From Croceibacterium atlanticum (lineage in GTDB: Bacteria; Pseudomonadota; Alphaproteobacteria; Sphingomonadales; Sphingomonadaceae), in NCBI RefSeq assembly GCF_001008165.2, contig NZ_CP011452.2:930001-994000 (forward strand): 64,000 nucleotides of DNA, read 5' to 3'. Of the stretch, positions 26,512-35,054 are shown piece by piece. Every line of letters begins with the position of its first letter. Positions within the stretch are counted from its first letter, which is position 1. The notes beneath the pieces are model-generated. The model was not told where the DNA came from and made no database searches. It saw nothing but the letters and a program-made list of their open reading frames with translations. A program made the translations under genes and the position numbers.

Positions 26512-27671
26512 CAGGAAACAATTCCGTACCAGCCGACACCGAGGAACGTGCCGATCAATATACCGGAAAGCGCGCATAATATGCTGGGCGTCACGAGATC
26601 GTCGCGCCCCTGGAATCCGGCGATGGCCGCCGTGGATGATGGCCCACCGATCCCGGCATGCGATGCAAGAAGCAGCAGATGGGGGTCAACCCTCAGAAAC
26701 CTTCCTGCAACCAGCATGGAACCGAGATGGACGGCAAGCGCCATGACCCAGAAAAGGATGATCTTTCCAGCCATCGCCCCAAGAACGGTCAGATCTATCT
26801 GCGCGGCGAGCGCACAAATGAACAGATATAGAAAGACCATTCCCATTTCGCGATCGCCACGAACGATGCGGCGGAACGGCCTGGCAAGGTTGCCCACCAG
26901 GATAGCGACTACCGTGACGGCGAGGATGGTAAGATGGCCATATCCGATCGCCTCCATGGAATAGCCGACCGCCAGATATACTCCGAGCGCGTAACCTATT
27001 GCCACAAGCTGGCCCAAAGGGGCGCCGATCATGGGCGCGGTTTTCGCGGCATCGGATCGGTCTGCCTGACTGCCCGCGTCCTTGCTGACGCTGGAATGTC
27101 CATAAGACGAACCGGCCCGGCAACGCACAAATGTGCTGACGAACGGCGCGCGCATCAGGAAGACGATCAGCGCCAGATAGGCTGGACTGACGATCACGCT
27201 CGACGCGAACAGCGCGGAAAATTCGGTCGGGTCCATCTGCACTGCCTGGGCAACGGCGATGACATTGACTGTGCTGCCAGTCATGAACGCATACATCGTC
27301 GCGCCAAGCGCAGCTTCACCAGAGCCGAAATCGAACAGCAGGAAGGCCACGGCCATGCCGAGAGTGCTTCCCAGGATACCGATGAAGAAAAGGCCCAGCA
27401 TGGGGCCGCCATTGCGGATGATTTCCGCAATATCCGCGCGAAGAAGCAGCATGGCCACGCCCATGGGCACGGAAATATCTATGATGGCGTCATAGATCGG
27501 AGCCTCGGTCGGCAGCACTCCGAAATTGGTGAGAGCGAGCGGAACGAACATCAGGGCGAGCGGTCCCGGTATGAACTTTCCGGCGCGCGATTGATCGATC
27601 GCGAATGTAAGGGCCACGACGGTAATGAAGGCCCAGATTACAAGAACGGGCTGAAAGCCTGTGCCCGTCAT
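26511..27671 (-). CDS. DUF819-family membrane permease
   Basis: A 386-aa integral membrane protein with about ten hydrophobic segments and a hydrophilic loop near residues 185-210. The DUF819 (YjcL-like) signatures are visible as MYAFMTGSTVNVIAVAQAV and LLLASHAGIGGPSSTAAIA. The family is a predicted sodium-bile-acid-symporter-like transporter group of unknown substrate. It is the first gene of the leftward string, and a LacI-type palindrome is about 150 bp upstream. It is a candidate inner-membrane importer for the cluster's substrate or a breakdown product. Confidence 0.88.
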   Translation of the reverse strand: MTGTGFQPVLVIWAFITVVALTFAIDQSRAGKFIPGPLALMFVPLALTNFGVLPTEAPIYDAIIDISVPMGVAMLLLRADIAEIIRNGGPMLGLFFIGILGSTLGMAVAFLLFDFGSGEAALGATMYAFMTGSTVNVIAVAQAVQMDPTEFSALFASSVIVSPAYLALIVFLMRAPFVSTFVRCRAGSSYGHSSVSKDAGSQADRSDAAKTAPMIGAPLGQLVAIGYALGVYLAVGYSMEAIGYGHLTILAVTVVAILVGNLARPFRRIVRGDREMGMVFLYLFICALAAQIDLTVLGAMAGKIILFWVMALAVHLGSMLVAGRFLRVDPHLLLLASHAGIGGPSSTAAIAGFQGRDDLVTPSILCALSGILIGTFLGVGWYGIVS

Positions 27672-27819
27672 GCAAACTCTATCCTGACGGACAAGCGCGG
27701 GGCGATGCGGAGCAGCCGCTTCGGTGCCGACCTAAAGGCAACCTCCAGTTCCAAGCCTATGCCCCCTCCCGCGAAAATCTTTTTCCGTTGAGATGGGGCT
27801 AATGACCACAATTGACGTT

Positions 27820-27833
27820 TGCAAGCCCTTACA
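27820..27833. promoter_or_regulatory. LacI-type operator upstream of the DUF819 operon
   Basis: TGCAAGCCCTTACA differs by one base from the element at 21453. It lies in the 219-bp gap upstream of the DUF819 gene, where the promoter of the leftward operon should be. Confidence 0.55.
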
Positions 27834-27890
27834 TTTCCTTGCGCTGTGCAGCCTTTCCACTGGGTTGACTTGTGAGGTCAGTGATCCGGA

Positions 27891-28793
27891 TCAGGCCCTG
27901 GCGAGGATCAAGCTCCAGGTGGTGCACAAATCCTCCGTAGTCTTGCTGGCGAAACGCGGAGGGAGGCTCCAGCCAGCGACCTCGGCCTTGCGCCCTTCCG
28001 CAACATAGGTGCGTGCATCCAGCACTTCGAACCCGGCTTCGGCCAGCAGGGCGAGATAATCGGAATGGCGCAGGCGATTGGTGTAATCCTGCGGGTGGAT
28101 GCAGAGCAGTTTCCAGCTCGCTTCGGAATATTTGAGGAAATCGACAATCGACAAGGCGGAATCGTAATTCTTGCGGTGGTCGCTATTGTCGATACCGTTG
28201 CAGAAGATCGCACCATTCCGCATATTGTTGCGCAACATCTTGAAGATGCTGCCTAATATCTGCGGCGGGATATGCTCGAGCACGGTGTGACTATAGGCAA
28301 TATCGAGTTTCTCCCCGATATTCCCCTCATCCATGGGTACCAGATAGGTAAAATCCAGCGCGGCCAGCATTTCGGGCAGATCCCCCTCGCGCGGGATGGC
28401 GAGCCTCCCCGCGATGCTGGCGGGATCGATGCCCAGAGCGGGGGCAATCGCATCCGCTTTGGAAATCACGAAATCCACTGCGGAAAGGACGGAAGGCCGG
28501 TTGAGAAGGCGATACTGGTCCGTCAGCACCACTTCCCGCGCCCCCGCCAGCCGATAGATCAGCGGCGCGACAGGCAGCCAGCCACTGCCGATCTCCAGCA
28601 CGCGCGCGCCGGATACGGATGTGCCCGTTGTCCCGATGAATTCGATCTGTTCCAGTATGCCGCGCACCAGCGCTTCATGGTGGCCGGTCAGCGCCGGCGG
28701 CTTGAACGAATGCTTGATGCTGCGGATCCGGTTCTGGAACGGGACGAAGGATTTTACTGTATTGCAGGCAATCCTGGTCTGCCACTTCAGCAT
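27891..28793 (-). CDS. Class I SAM-dependent methyltransferase-like protein
   Basis: A 300-aa protein with a Rossmann-type methyltransferase core. Motif I is VLEIGSGWLPVAPLI (about 66-80), an acidic residue follows in VVLTDQYR, and the post-motif SHTVLEHIPP is typical of small-molecule methyltransferases. No membrane segment. The neighbours give no clue: it has its own gaps on both sides and lies outside the LacI-type cluster. The substrate is unknown. Confidence 0.8.
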   Translation of the reverse strand: MLKWQTRIACNTVKSFVPFQNRIRSIKHSFKPPALTGHHEALVRGILEQIEFIGTTGTSVSGARVLEIGSGWLPVAPLIYRLAGAREVVLTDQYRLLNRPSVLSAVDFVISKADAIAPALGIDPASIAGRLAIPREGDLPEMLAALDFTYLVPMDEGNIGEKLDIAYSHTVLEHIPPQILGSIFKMLRNNMRNGAIFCNGIDNSDHRKNYDSALSIVDFLKYSEASWKLLCIHPQDYTNRLRHSDYLALLAEAGFEVLDARTYVAEGRKAEVAGWSLPPRFASKTTEDLCTTWSLILARA

Positions 28794-28891
28794 TCTTTGT
28801 CCTCGCCATTAATGACCGGGAGATCGGGCGTCGATATGCTGAGCTACAATAATTTGATGCAGCGCACCATGCACAGAAGGGGGCAGAACGA

Positions 28892-28913
28892 AAGGCCAGT
28901 CATGACTGGCCTT
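28892..28913 (-). terminator. 22-bp perfect palindrome, probable terminator of the M28 peptidase gene
   Basis: The two 11-base halves, AAGGCCAGTCA and TGACTGGCCTT, are exactly complementary. It lies just past the stop of the leftward M28 peptidase gene. On the minus strand it is followed by TTTCGTT, a weak T-tract. A protein-binding site is an alternative. Confidence 0.5.
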
Positions 28914-28947
28914 ATTCGCTGACCGCCCTGCCCCGCAGCCATTTGTT

Positions 28948-30312
28948 CTATTCCGCCGGCTTGATCGACCCGGCCTCATTGGCAAGGATACCTACTACCT
29001 GGGTCCACACGGCCACGTTCTGGCGCAATTGGGCCGGATCCACCTTGTCCAGCGTATCGTCCGGGGTGTGATGCAGGTCGAAATACCGCGTGCCGTCCTG
29101 CTGCAGATCGATGATCGCGGTGCCCTGATCGCGGGCGATGCCGATATCCGCGCCGCCCGTCGCTACTGCCGTGGACGGTGCCACGCCAAAGCGGGCTACT
29201 GCCTCCGCCAGCCTGTTGTGCAGCCCCTCATTGCTCTCGGCAAAGTTGGTGTCGATCCGCCAGATCCGGTCCGCGCCGAAATCGCTTTCGATGGCGACGG
29301 CCACGGGTTCATCCCCATGCGCCCTGGCATAGGCTGCTCCACCAAAGACGCCAACTTCCTCCGCCCCGGCGAAAAGCAGCCGGATCGTACGCAGGGGCTG
29401 CCCGGTGGCGGCAACATTCTTCGCCGCGGCGGCAATGATGCCGCAGCCTGCGCCGTCATCGATGGCACCGGTGCCCAGATCCCAGCTATCGAGATGACAT
29501 GCCAGCAGGACAGGCGGCAGCGAAACATCGCGGCCCGTGATTTCGGCCACCACATTACCGCTTTCCGTTTCGCCCACGACCTGCGGCGTCAGCACCAGCT
29601 TCATCCGCACCTGTTCGGCACGCTCCAGCATACGTTCGAGATTATCGGCATCGGGATTGCTGAGCGCCCCGGCGGGAATGGGCCGGGTGCCTTCGGGAAA
29701 ATTCGTTCCGCCCGTATGCGGTGTGCGGTGATTATCCGTGCCGATAGAGCGGATCACGGTGGCGATGGCGCCCTTGCTCGCGGCGACAGCGGGGCCGGTC
29801 CAGCGCGCCGGGCCTGCAAAACTATATCCCGATCCATCCTGCGTCACGCGCATATCGTGCGTGATAAAGGCGATCTTCCCCTCCAGCGCCCCATCGGGCA
29901 AAGCCTGCAATGCGGCGTAGGACGGCAGGCCAACCACTTGGGCGGTAATTCCTTCCGGACCGGTCGATGCGCTGTTGCCAAGGGCGGTGATCGCCATGGG
30001 CTGCGGGAATGGTGAGACGATCTCCGCCTCTTCCTCTCGGCGCAGCCAGGTCTGCATCATATAGGGTTCGTTCGCGACATTGGCGAAGCCGTTGGCCTCC
30101 AACCAGGCCATTGCCCATTTGCGCCCGCGTGCTTCAGCCTCGGTTCCCGGCATTCGCGGGCCGACTTCGGTGGTGATCCCCTCAACGAAATCCCACGCCA
30201 TCCTGTCCGCTTCCAGCGCCGTGTCGGCCTGTTCGGCAAGCCCTGCCGGCGCCTGGGCATGAAGAATGGCAGGCATGGCCAGAACGCCAACCGCGAAAGC
30301 GAATGATTTCAT
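28948..30312 (-). CDS. Exported M28-family zinc metallopeptidase
   Basis: A 454-aa aminopeptidase or carboxypeptidase-like enzyme of family M28. A signal peptide (about 1-20, ending ILHAQ) predicts export. Zinc-site motifs are LLACHLDSWD, GAIDDGAG, FAGAEEVGVFGG, and a late His in FDLHHTPDD; a PA (protease-associated) domain fits the segment between them and the N-terminus. I chose ATG 30312 because it opens the signal peptide. The gene is divergent from ettA. It probably trims peptides in the periplasm. Confidence 0.9.
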   Translation of the reverse strand: MKSFAFAVGVLAMPAILHAQAPAGLAEQADTALEADRMAWDFVEGITTEVGPRMPGTEAEARGRKWAMAWLEANGFANVANEPYMMQTWLRREEEAEIVSPFPQPMAITALGNSASTGPEGITAQVVGLPSYAALQALPDGALEGKIAFITHDMRVTQDGSGYSFAGPARWTGPAVAASKGAIATVIRSIGTDNHRTPHTGGTNFPEGTRPIPAGALSNPDADNLERMLERAEQVRMKLVLTPQVVGETESGNVVAEITGRDVSLPPVLLACHLDSWDLGTGAIDDGAGCGIIAAAAKNVAATGQPLRTIRLLFAGAEEVGVFGGAAYARAHGDEPVAVAIESDFGADRIWRIDTNFAESNEGLHNRLAEAVARFGVAPSTAVATGGADIGIARDQGTAIIDLQQDGTRYFDLHHTPDDTLDKVDPAQLRQNVAVWTQVVGILANEAGSIKPAE

Positions 30313-30522
30313 CGAATGTCCCCGAAGCAATTCCAGTGGCGGGAGAATGACCAGCCCCAACGCTCGGGGTCAATGGCCAGGGCGGCGCCCCAACCGTGAA
30401 TCATCCGTATCTTTCGATCGCACCGCATCACCACAGATGTGCAAGCGCCTTGCCCATGCAGGAAGGAGAGCCTATCTGCCGGGCAAACTCCGGACACCAC
30501 CAGATTACCTGCAAGGACGAGC

Positions 30523-32202
30523 ATGGCCGCCCAATACGCATACGTCATGAAGAACATGACGAAGACCTTCCCCGGCGCACAGAAGCCGGTGCTGACCGAT
30601 ATCAACCTCCAGTTCTACCAGGGTGCCAAGATCGGCATCGTGGGCCCGAACGGCGCGGGTAAATCCACGCTGATGAAGATCATGGCGGGCATCGATACCG
30701 ATTTCACCGGCGAAGCCTGGCCGGGCGAGAACATCACGGTCGGCTATCTGCCGCAGGAACCGGAACTGGACCCGACCAAGAACGTGCTGGAAAACGTCAA
30801 GGACGGCGCGCGCGAAATCGCCGACATGGTCGATCGCTTCAACGCGATCAGCGCCGAAATGGGCGATCCGCAGGATGACACCGATTTCGATGCCCTGATG
30901 GAAGAAATGGGCACGCTGCAGGAAAAGATCGACGCGGTCGATGGCTGGACGCTCGACAACCAGCTGGAAATCGCGATGGAGGCCCTGCGTTGCCCGCCTT
31001 CCGACTGGGAAGTGGCGAACCTTTCCGGCGGTGAAAAGCGCCGCGTCGCCCTCACCCGCCTGCTGATCCAGAAACCGTCCATCCTGCTGCTGGACGAACC
31101 GACCAACCATCTTGACGCCGAAAGCGTCGAATGGCTGGAAAACCACCTGAAGGAATATGCGGGCGCGGTGCTGATGATCACCCACGACCGCTACTTCCTG
31201 GACAATGTGGTGGGCTGGATCCTCGAACTCGATCGCGGGAAATACTTCCCCTACGAAGGCAATTACTCGACCTATCTGGAAAAGAAGGCCAAGCGCCTGG
31301 CCCAGGAAGAACGCGAGGAAAGCGGCCGTTCCAAGGCGCTGCGCGAAGAGCTGGAATGGATCCGGCAGACGCCCAGTGCCCGCCAGACCAAGAGCAAGGC
31401 CCGTATCCGCAAGTTCGAACAATTGCAGGAGGCACAGTCCGACCGCAGGCCGGGCAAGGCGCAGATCGTCATCCAGGTGCCCGAACGCCTGGGCGGCAAG
31501 GTGATCGAAGCCAAGAACATCTCCAAGGCCTATGGCGACAAATTGCTGTTCGAAAACCTGTCCTTCATGCTGCCGCCGGGTGGCATTGTGGGTGTGATCG
31601 GGCCGAACGGCGCGGGTAAATCCACCCTGTTCAAGATCATCACCGGCAAGGAAACGCCCGATGAAGGCGAAATCCAGATCGGCGAAACCGTGCGGCTGGG
31701 CTATGTCGACCAGAGCCGTGACCATCTCGATCCCAAGCACAATGTCTGGGAAGAGATTTCCGACGGGCTCGATTACATGAAGGTCAATGGCCACGACATG
31801 TCGACGCGGGCCTATGTCGGCGCCTTCAACTTCAAGGGGCAGGACCAGCAGAAGAATGTCGGCAAGCTGTCCGGCGGTGAACGCAACCGCGTGCACATGG
31901 CCAAGATGCTGAAGCAGGGCGGCAACGTGCTGCTGCTGGACGAACCGACCAACGATCTCGACGTGGAAACCCTCTCTGCGCTGGAAGACGCGATCGAGAA
32001 TTTCGCCGGTTGTGCCGTGGTCATCTCGCATGACCGCTTCTTCCTGGACCGGCTGGCCACGCATATCCTGGCATTCGAAGGCGATAGCCATGTCGAATGG
32101 TTCGAAGGCAATTTCGCCGCTTACGAGGAAGACCGCCGCCGCCGCCTTGGCGATGCGGCCGATCGTCCGACCCGCCTCGCCTACAAGAAGCTGACGCGGT
32201 AA
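30523..32202 (+). CDS. ettA: Energy-dependent translational throttle protein EttA (ABC-F)
   Basis: A 559-aa ABC-F ATPase that binds the ribosomal E site and gates entry into elongation according to energy charge. It has two nucleotide-binding domains, each with GPNGAGKST and LSGGE, joined by the linker. Both DEPTN/H Walker B regions are complete, and there is no membrane domain. ATG 30523 has AAGGACG upstream and opens the conserved start MAAQYAYVMKNMTKTF. Cytoplasmic. Divergent from the M28 peptidase. Confidence 0.96.
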   Translation: MAAQYAYVMKNMTKTFPGAQKPVLTDINLQFYQGAKIGIVGPNGAGKSTLMKIMAGIDTDFTGEAWPGENITVGYLPQEPELDPTKNVLENVKDGAREIADMVDRFNAISAEMGDPQDDTDFDALMEEMGTLQEKIDAVDGWTLDNQLEIAMEALRCPPSDWEVANLSGGEKRRVALTRLLIQKPSILLLDEPTNHLDAESVEWLENHLKEYAGAVLMITHDRYFLDNVVGWILELDRGKYFPYEGNYSTYLEKKAKRLAQEEREESGRSKALREELEWIRQTPSARQTKSKARIRKFEQLQEAQSDRRPGKAQIVIQVPERLGGKVIEAKNISKAYGDKLLFENLSFMLPPGGIVGVIGPNGAGKSTLFKIITGKETPDEGEIQIGETVRLGYVDQSRDHLDPKHNVWEEISDGLDYMKVNGHDMSTRAYVGAFNFKGQDQQKNVGKLSGGERNRVHMAKMLKQGGNVLLLDEPTNDLDVETLSALEDAIENFAGCAVVISHDRFFLDRLATHILAFEGDSHVEWFEGNFAAYEEDRRRRLGDAADRPTRLAYKKLTR

Positions 32203-32298
32203 TTTGCATCGCGGGACGAGCCGTGGCGCGGACAGTCTGCGAAAGCGACTGCCCCGCCGCGGCTTGAAATGCGTGAATGGCGGACACATCCTGAAAGG

Positions 32299-32565
32299 AT
32301 GACTGCAATCCGCCTTTCCATCCACGGCCGCGTACAGGGCGTTTTCTACCGCGACTGGACGGTGCGCAATGCGCGCGAACTCGGGCTTGGTGGCTGGGTC
32401 CGCAATTGTCCGGACGGCACCGTGGCCGCCCATCTGCAAGGGGAAGAGGCTGCCGTTCGGACCATGATCGCGCGGATGCGATCCGGCCCCGCCGCACGAG
32501 TGGACCGCATCGAACAGCAAGCCGCCATGCCCGACGCGGACATCTCCAGCTTTCAGAGACGCTGA
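32299..32565 (+). CDS. acyP: Acylphosphatase
   Basis: An 88-aa acylphosphatase that hydrolyses carboxyl-phosphate bonds. The family motif GRVQGVFYR carries the catalytic Arg and GWVRN the catalytic Asn. The start at 32299 gives the usual family length, but AAAGG lies directly against it, which is too close for a normal ribosome site. The in-frame ATG 32269 would add ten residues. It follows ettA by 96 bp and is convergent with the ClC gene, whose stop is 9 bp away. Confidence 0.9.
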   Translation: MTAIRLSIHGRVQGVFYRDWTVRNARELGLGGWVRNCPDGTVAAHLQGEEAAVRTMIARMRSGPAARVDRIEQQAAMPDADISSFQRR

Positions 32566-32574
32566 AAAACGCGC

Positions 32575-33921
32575 TCAGCCGGCCGGCTTGCCCCCCGCCT
32601 TGCCCTCATCATCCTTGCCGTCGTCCTTCGGCATGAAGTTCCGCGCCAGCACGTGATAGAGCCGTTCCCGGCAGATCTGGCTCCCCGCCCAGTCGCCAAT
32701 CAGGGCCGTGGCGAATAGCGGCAGGATAATCGTGGTGCTGCCGGTCGCTTCGCTGAGGATGATGACCGCCGTGAGCGGCGTGCGGACAACGCCGACGAAA
32801 TAGCCGGCCATTCCCAGCAATACGACCGCGCCCGCTTGCTCCGCCGGGAACAGCGGCGCCATCAGATTGCCGAAGCCCGCGCCGACCGCCAGCGAGGGGG
32901 CGAAGATCCCGCCGGGAATTCCGCTTATCGCAGTCGCCAGTGTGGCGATAAATTTGGCCGGACCGAATTCCATCGGCATTTCCGAACCACGCAGCAGCGT
33001 GACCGAAGAATCATAACCCGTCCCCCAGGTGGAGCCATTGGTCATCACCCCCAGCACGGCCACGATCACGCCGCAAACCAGCGCCAGCAATAGCGGGCGG
33101 CGAGTGGCAATTGCGCTCCACCGCCCTTCCGGCGAGCGGAAGGAAAGCAACAGGCGCGAAAACAGGCCGCCCAGCGCACCACCCAGCAACCCGGCGATGG
33201 GAGCCACTATCAACATGGTCTGGAGCGGAATGTCGGAGGATACGGCGCCAAAATAAATGTAATTGCCCGCAAGCCCCTGCGCCATCAGGCCGGAGATCAT
33301 GACGGCGCCCATCACCAGCACCGCGACGCGCTGTTCATAGGCGACAGCAAGTTCTTCAATAGCGAAGGCGATCCCGGCCAGCGGCGTGTTGAAAGCCGCC
33401 GCCACACCGGCTGCGCCGCCTGCGATGAAGACGCCGGGCGTATGCGGCACGCGCAGCAATTTATGCATTCGCAGCATGATTGCAGCGCTGATTTGCACGG
33501 TCGGCCCTTCACGCCCGACCGACGCGCCGCCAAGGAGAGAACCCAAGGCCAGGAACAGCTTGGCAAAGGCCACTCTCAGCGAAATCAGTTTCCGCCCCAG
33601 CGGATGCTGCGGATAGCGGCTGGCGGCGATGACTTGCGGAATGCCCGAACTCGCCGCTTCCGGTACATATCGCCTGGTAATCGCGATCAGGGTTACGAAA
33701 ACCAGCGGAGTGAGCAGCAGGGGCAGAAGCGGCAGGCGACCTTCGACATGATCGAACAGCCGCTGCACCGCTTCACCCAGATAGGCGAACAGCACCGCCA
33801 CCGCGCCGACCAGCAACGCTCCGCTCAATGTGGCAAACCGCCTTCGCCACTGGGAAACCTCGAGCAGTTCGGAATCGGCGAATCGCTCCAGCTCTCGTGA
33901 AATGCGGCGCAAAAATGGCAT
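32575..33921 (-). CDS. ClC-family chloride channel or Cl-/H+ antiporter
   Basis: A 448-aa polytopic membrane protein. The ClC selectivity-filter motifs are present: SSGIP (GSGIP variant), GREGPTVQ with the gating Glu, and GIFAPSLAVGA. Length fits a channel core without the C-terminal CBS pair. It is divergent from the RcnB-like gene and convergent with acyP. Whether it is a channel or antiporter depends on the internal proton Glu, which I did not assign. Confidence 0.92.
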   Translation of the reverse strand: MPFLRRISRELERFADSELLEVSQWRRRFATLSGALLVGAVAVLFAYLGEAVQRLFDHVEGRLPLLPLLLTPLVFVTLIAITRRYVPEAASSGIPQVIAASRYPQHPLGRKLISLRVAFAKLFLALGSLLGGASVGREGPTVQISAAIMLRMHKLLRVPHTPGVFIAGGAAGVAAAFNTPLAGIAFAIEELAVAYEQRVAVLVMGAVMISGLMAQGLAGNYIYFGAVSSDIPLQTMLIVAPIAGLLGGALGGLFSRLLLSFRSPEGRWSAIATRRPLLLALVCGVIVAVLGVMTNGSTWGTGYDSSVTLLRGSEMPMEFGPAKFIATLATAISGIPGGIFAPSLAVGAGFGNLMAPLFPAEQAGAVVLLGMAGYFVGVVRTPLTAVIILSEATGSTTIILPLFATALIGDWAGSQICRERLYHVLARNFMPKDDGKDDEGKAGGKPAG

Positions 33922-34129
33922 GCAGGTTCCCTAGCCACACTCGGCCATATGTCCACAACGGCCCGGCTGCTTGCGCGACCAACCGGGGCATCCGTTCATC
34001 TTGGTTGATGGAAATATGAACATTAAGCTATATAGCTGGTTCAGTTAACGTGCAGGGCGGCCGGCGTAATCCCGACCCATCGCAATCGCCGCACCCACTC
34101 GGCGGCACTGACGCAAGGGAGATGCCGCA

Positions 34130-34924
34130 GTGCAACTTGGAAAGTTTTTGAAAAACAGTGGCTTTGTGGCGCTTGCCGTGGCCCTGTCCATGCCCGCAAT
34201 CGCCGGAGAGGCCGCGGCCGCCGCCGATAACCAGTGGCGCAACAAGGGCGAACGTGCACTTCAACACCAGCGCAACAATGAATCTGCGCGTTCCAACCGC
34301 GATCGTGCCCCACGCATGTCGGACAATCGCGGCGGAAACGAAAATGGCCGTGTCGAACGCCGTAATGATCGCAATGCGGACCGCGGCAATCGCGAACCGG
34401 ATCGCAGGGAGACACGCTCCCGCGATCGGACCAGTGACAACCGGCGTGACTATGACCGCGACCGCACGACATGGCGCGATAATGACCGCAACCGGTCCTA
34501 TCGGGACAATGACCGGAACCGTTCCTATACCGACCGGGATCGTAATCGCAGCTATCGCGACAATGATCGCCGCTGGAACGACAACCGCCGCCAGACCGTA
34601 AGGCGCGATCACCGCGATTGGGACCGCCGCTGGCGCAACAATAATCGTTATGACTGGCAGCGTTATCGCCGTGCTAATCGCAGCGTGTTCAGCCTGGGCT
34701 TCTATTATTCGCCCTATCGGAATTATTCCTATCGCCGGCTTGGCACCGGGTTCCGTCTCGACTCGCTGTTCTATTCCAGCCGGTACTGGATCAACGATCC
34801 GTGGCGCTATCGCCTGCCTGCGGTTTACGGCCCCTATCGCTGGGTCCGCTATTACGACGATGTGCTGCTGGTAGATATTTATGACGGCCGCGTGGTCGAC
34901 GTGATTTACGACTTCTTCTGGTAA
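34130..34924 (+). CDS. RcnB-like periplasmic protein with Arg/Asp/Asn-rich repeats
   Basis: A 264-aa exported protein. A signal peptide (about 1-30) precedes a very Arg/Asp/Asn-rich middle (about 35-185), and the C-terminal part, ending DVLLVDIYDGRVVDVIYDFFW, matches the RcnB (nickel/cobalt homeostasis) domain. It starts at GTG with AAGGGAG seven bases upstream; the ATG at 34122 is in another frame. The middle contains three 9-residue units of the type RDNDRNRSY. RcnB affects metal efflux in E. coli, but these long sphingomonad relatives have no known role. A strong terminator follows. Confidence 0.82.
   Translation: MQLGKFLKNSGFVALAVALSMPAIAGEAAAAADNQWRNKGERALQHQRNNESARSNRDRAPRMSDNRGGNENGRVERRNDRNADRGNREPDRRETRSRDRTSDNRRDYDRDRTTWRDNDRNRSYRDNDRNRSYTDRDRNRSYRDNDRRWNDNRRQTVRRDHRDWDRRWRNNNRYDWQRYRRANRSVFSLGFYYSPYRNYSYRRLGTGFRLDSLFYSSRYWINDPWRYRLPAVYGPYRWVRYYDDVLLVDIYDGRVVDVIYDFFW
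34475..34555 (+). repeat. Three tandem 27-bp coding repeats
   Basis: Three units of 27 bp encode RDNDRNRSY, RDNDRNRSY and TDRDRNRSY inside the RcnB-like gene; a fourth, degraded unit follows. Codons differ between units, so the repeat is conserved as protein more than as DNA. Confidence 0.8.
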
Positions 34925-34963
34925 TCCTGTCCCCTTCTGTCGGTAGAGTGGCCCGGCAGATCT

Positions 34964-34995
34964 AGCCTCCGGCTGTACGCAGCCGGAGGCTTTTT
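34964..34995 (+). terminator. Strong rho-independent terminator after the RcnB-like gene
   Basis: A perfect 12-bp stem (AGCCTCCGGCTG with CAGCCGGAGGCT), a TACG tetraloop and a run of five T's. Confidence 0.95.
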
Positions 34996-35054
34996 GCGTC
35001 CGAACCGTTCCGTTCCCGGGATCGACGGGCTTGCATGGGTGGCAAGGCGATGGA

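Noticed and set aside
30436-30452. LacI-type site before ettA (GCAAGCGCCTTGC)
   Set aside because: The half-sites are shifted by one inserted base, and EttA is a housekeeping gene far from the cluster. Probably chance.
30505-32520. Long open frame antisense to ettA (671 codons)
   Set aside because: It is a codon-bias shadow of the real gene on the other strand and shows no domain pattern. Similar shadows oppose cobT, lysK, both TonB receptor genes and the MoaF-like gene.
32560-32600. Terminator between acyP and the ClC gene
   Set aside because: Only a weak 5-bp GCTGA/TCAGC repeat is present, without a T-run.
34475-34582. CRISPR-like or satellite repeat
   Set aside because: The 27-bp units are in frame, have no spacers and encode the protein repeat.
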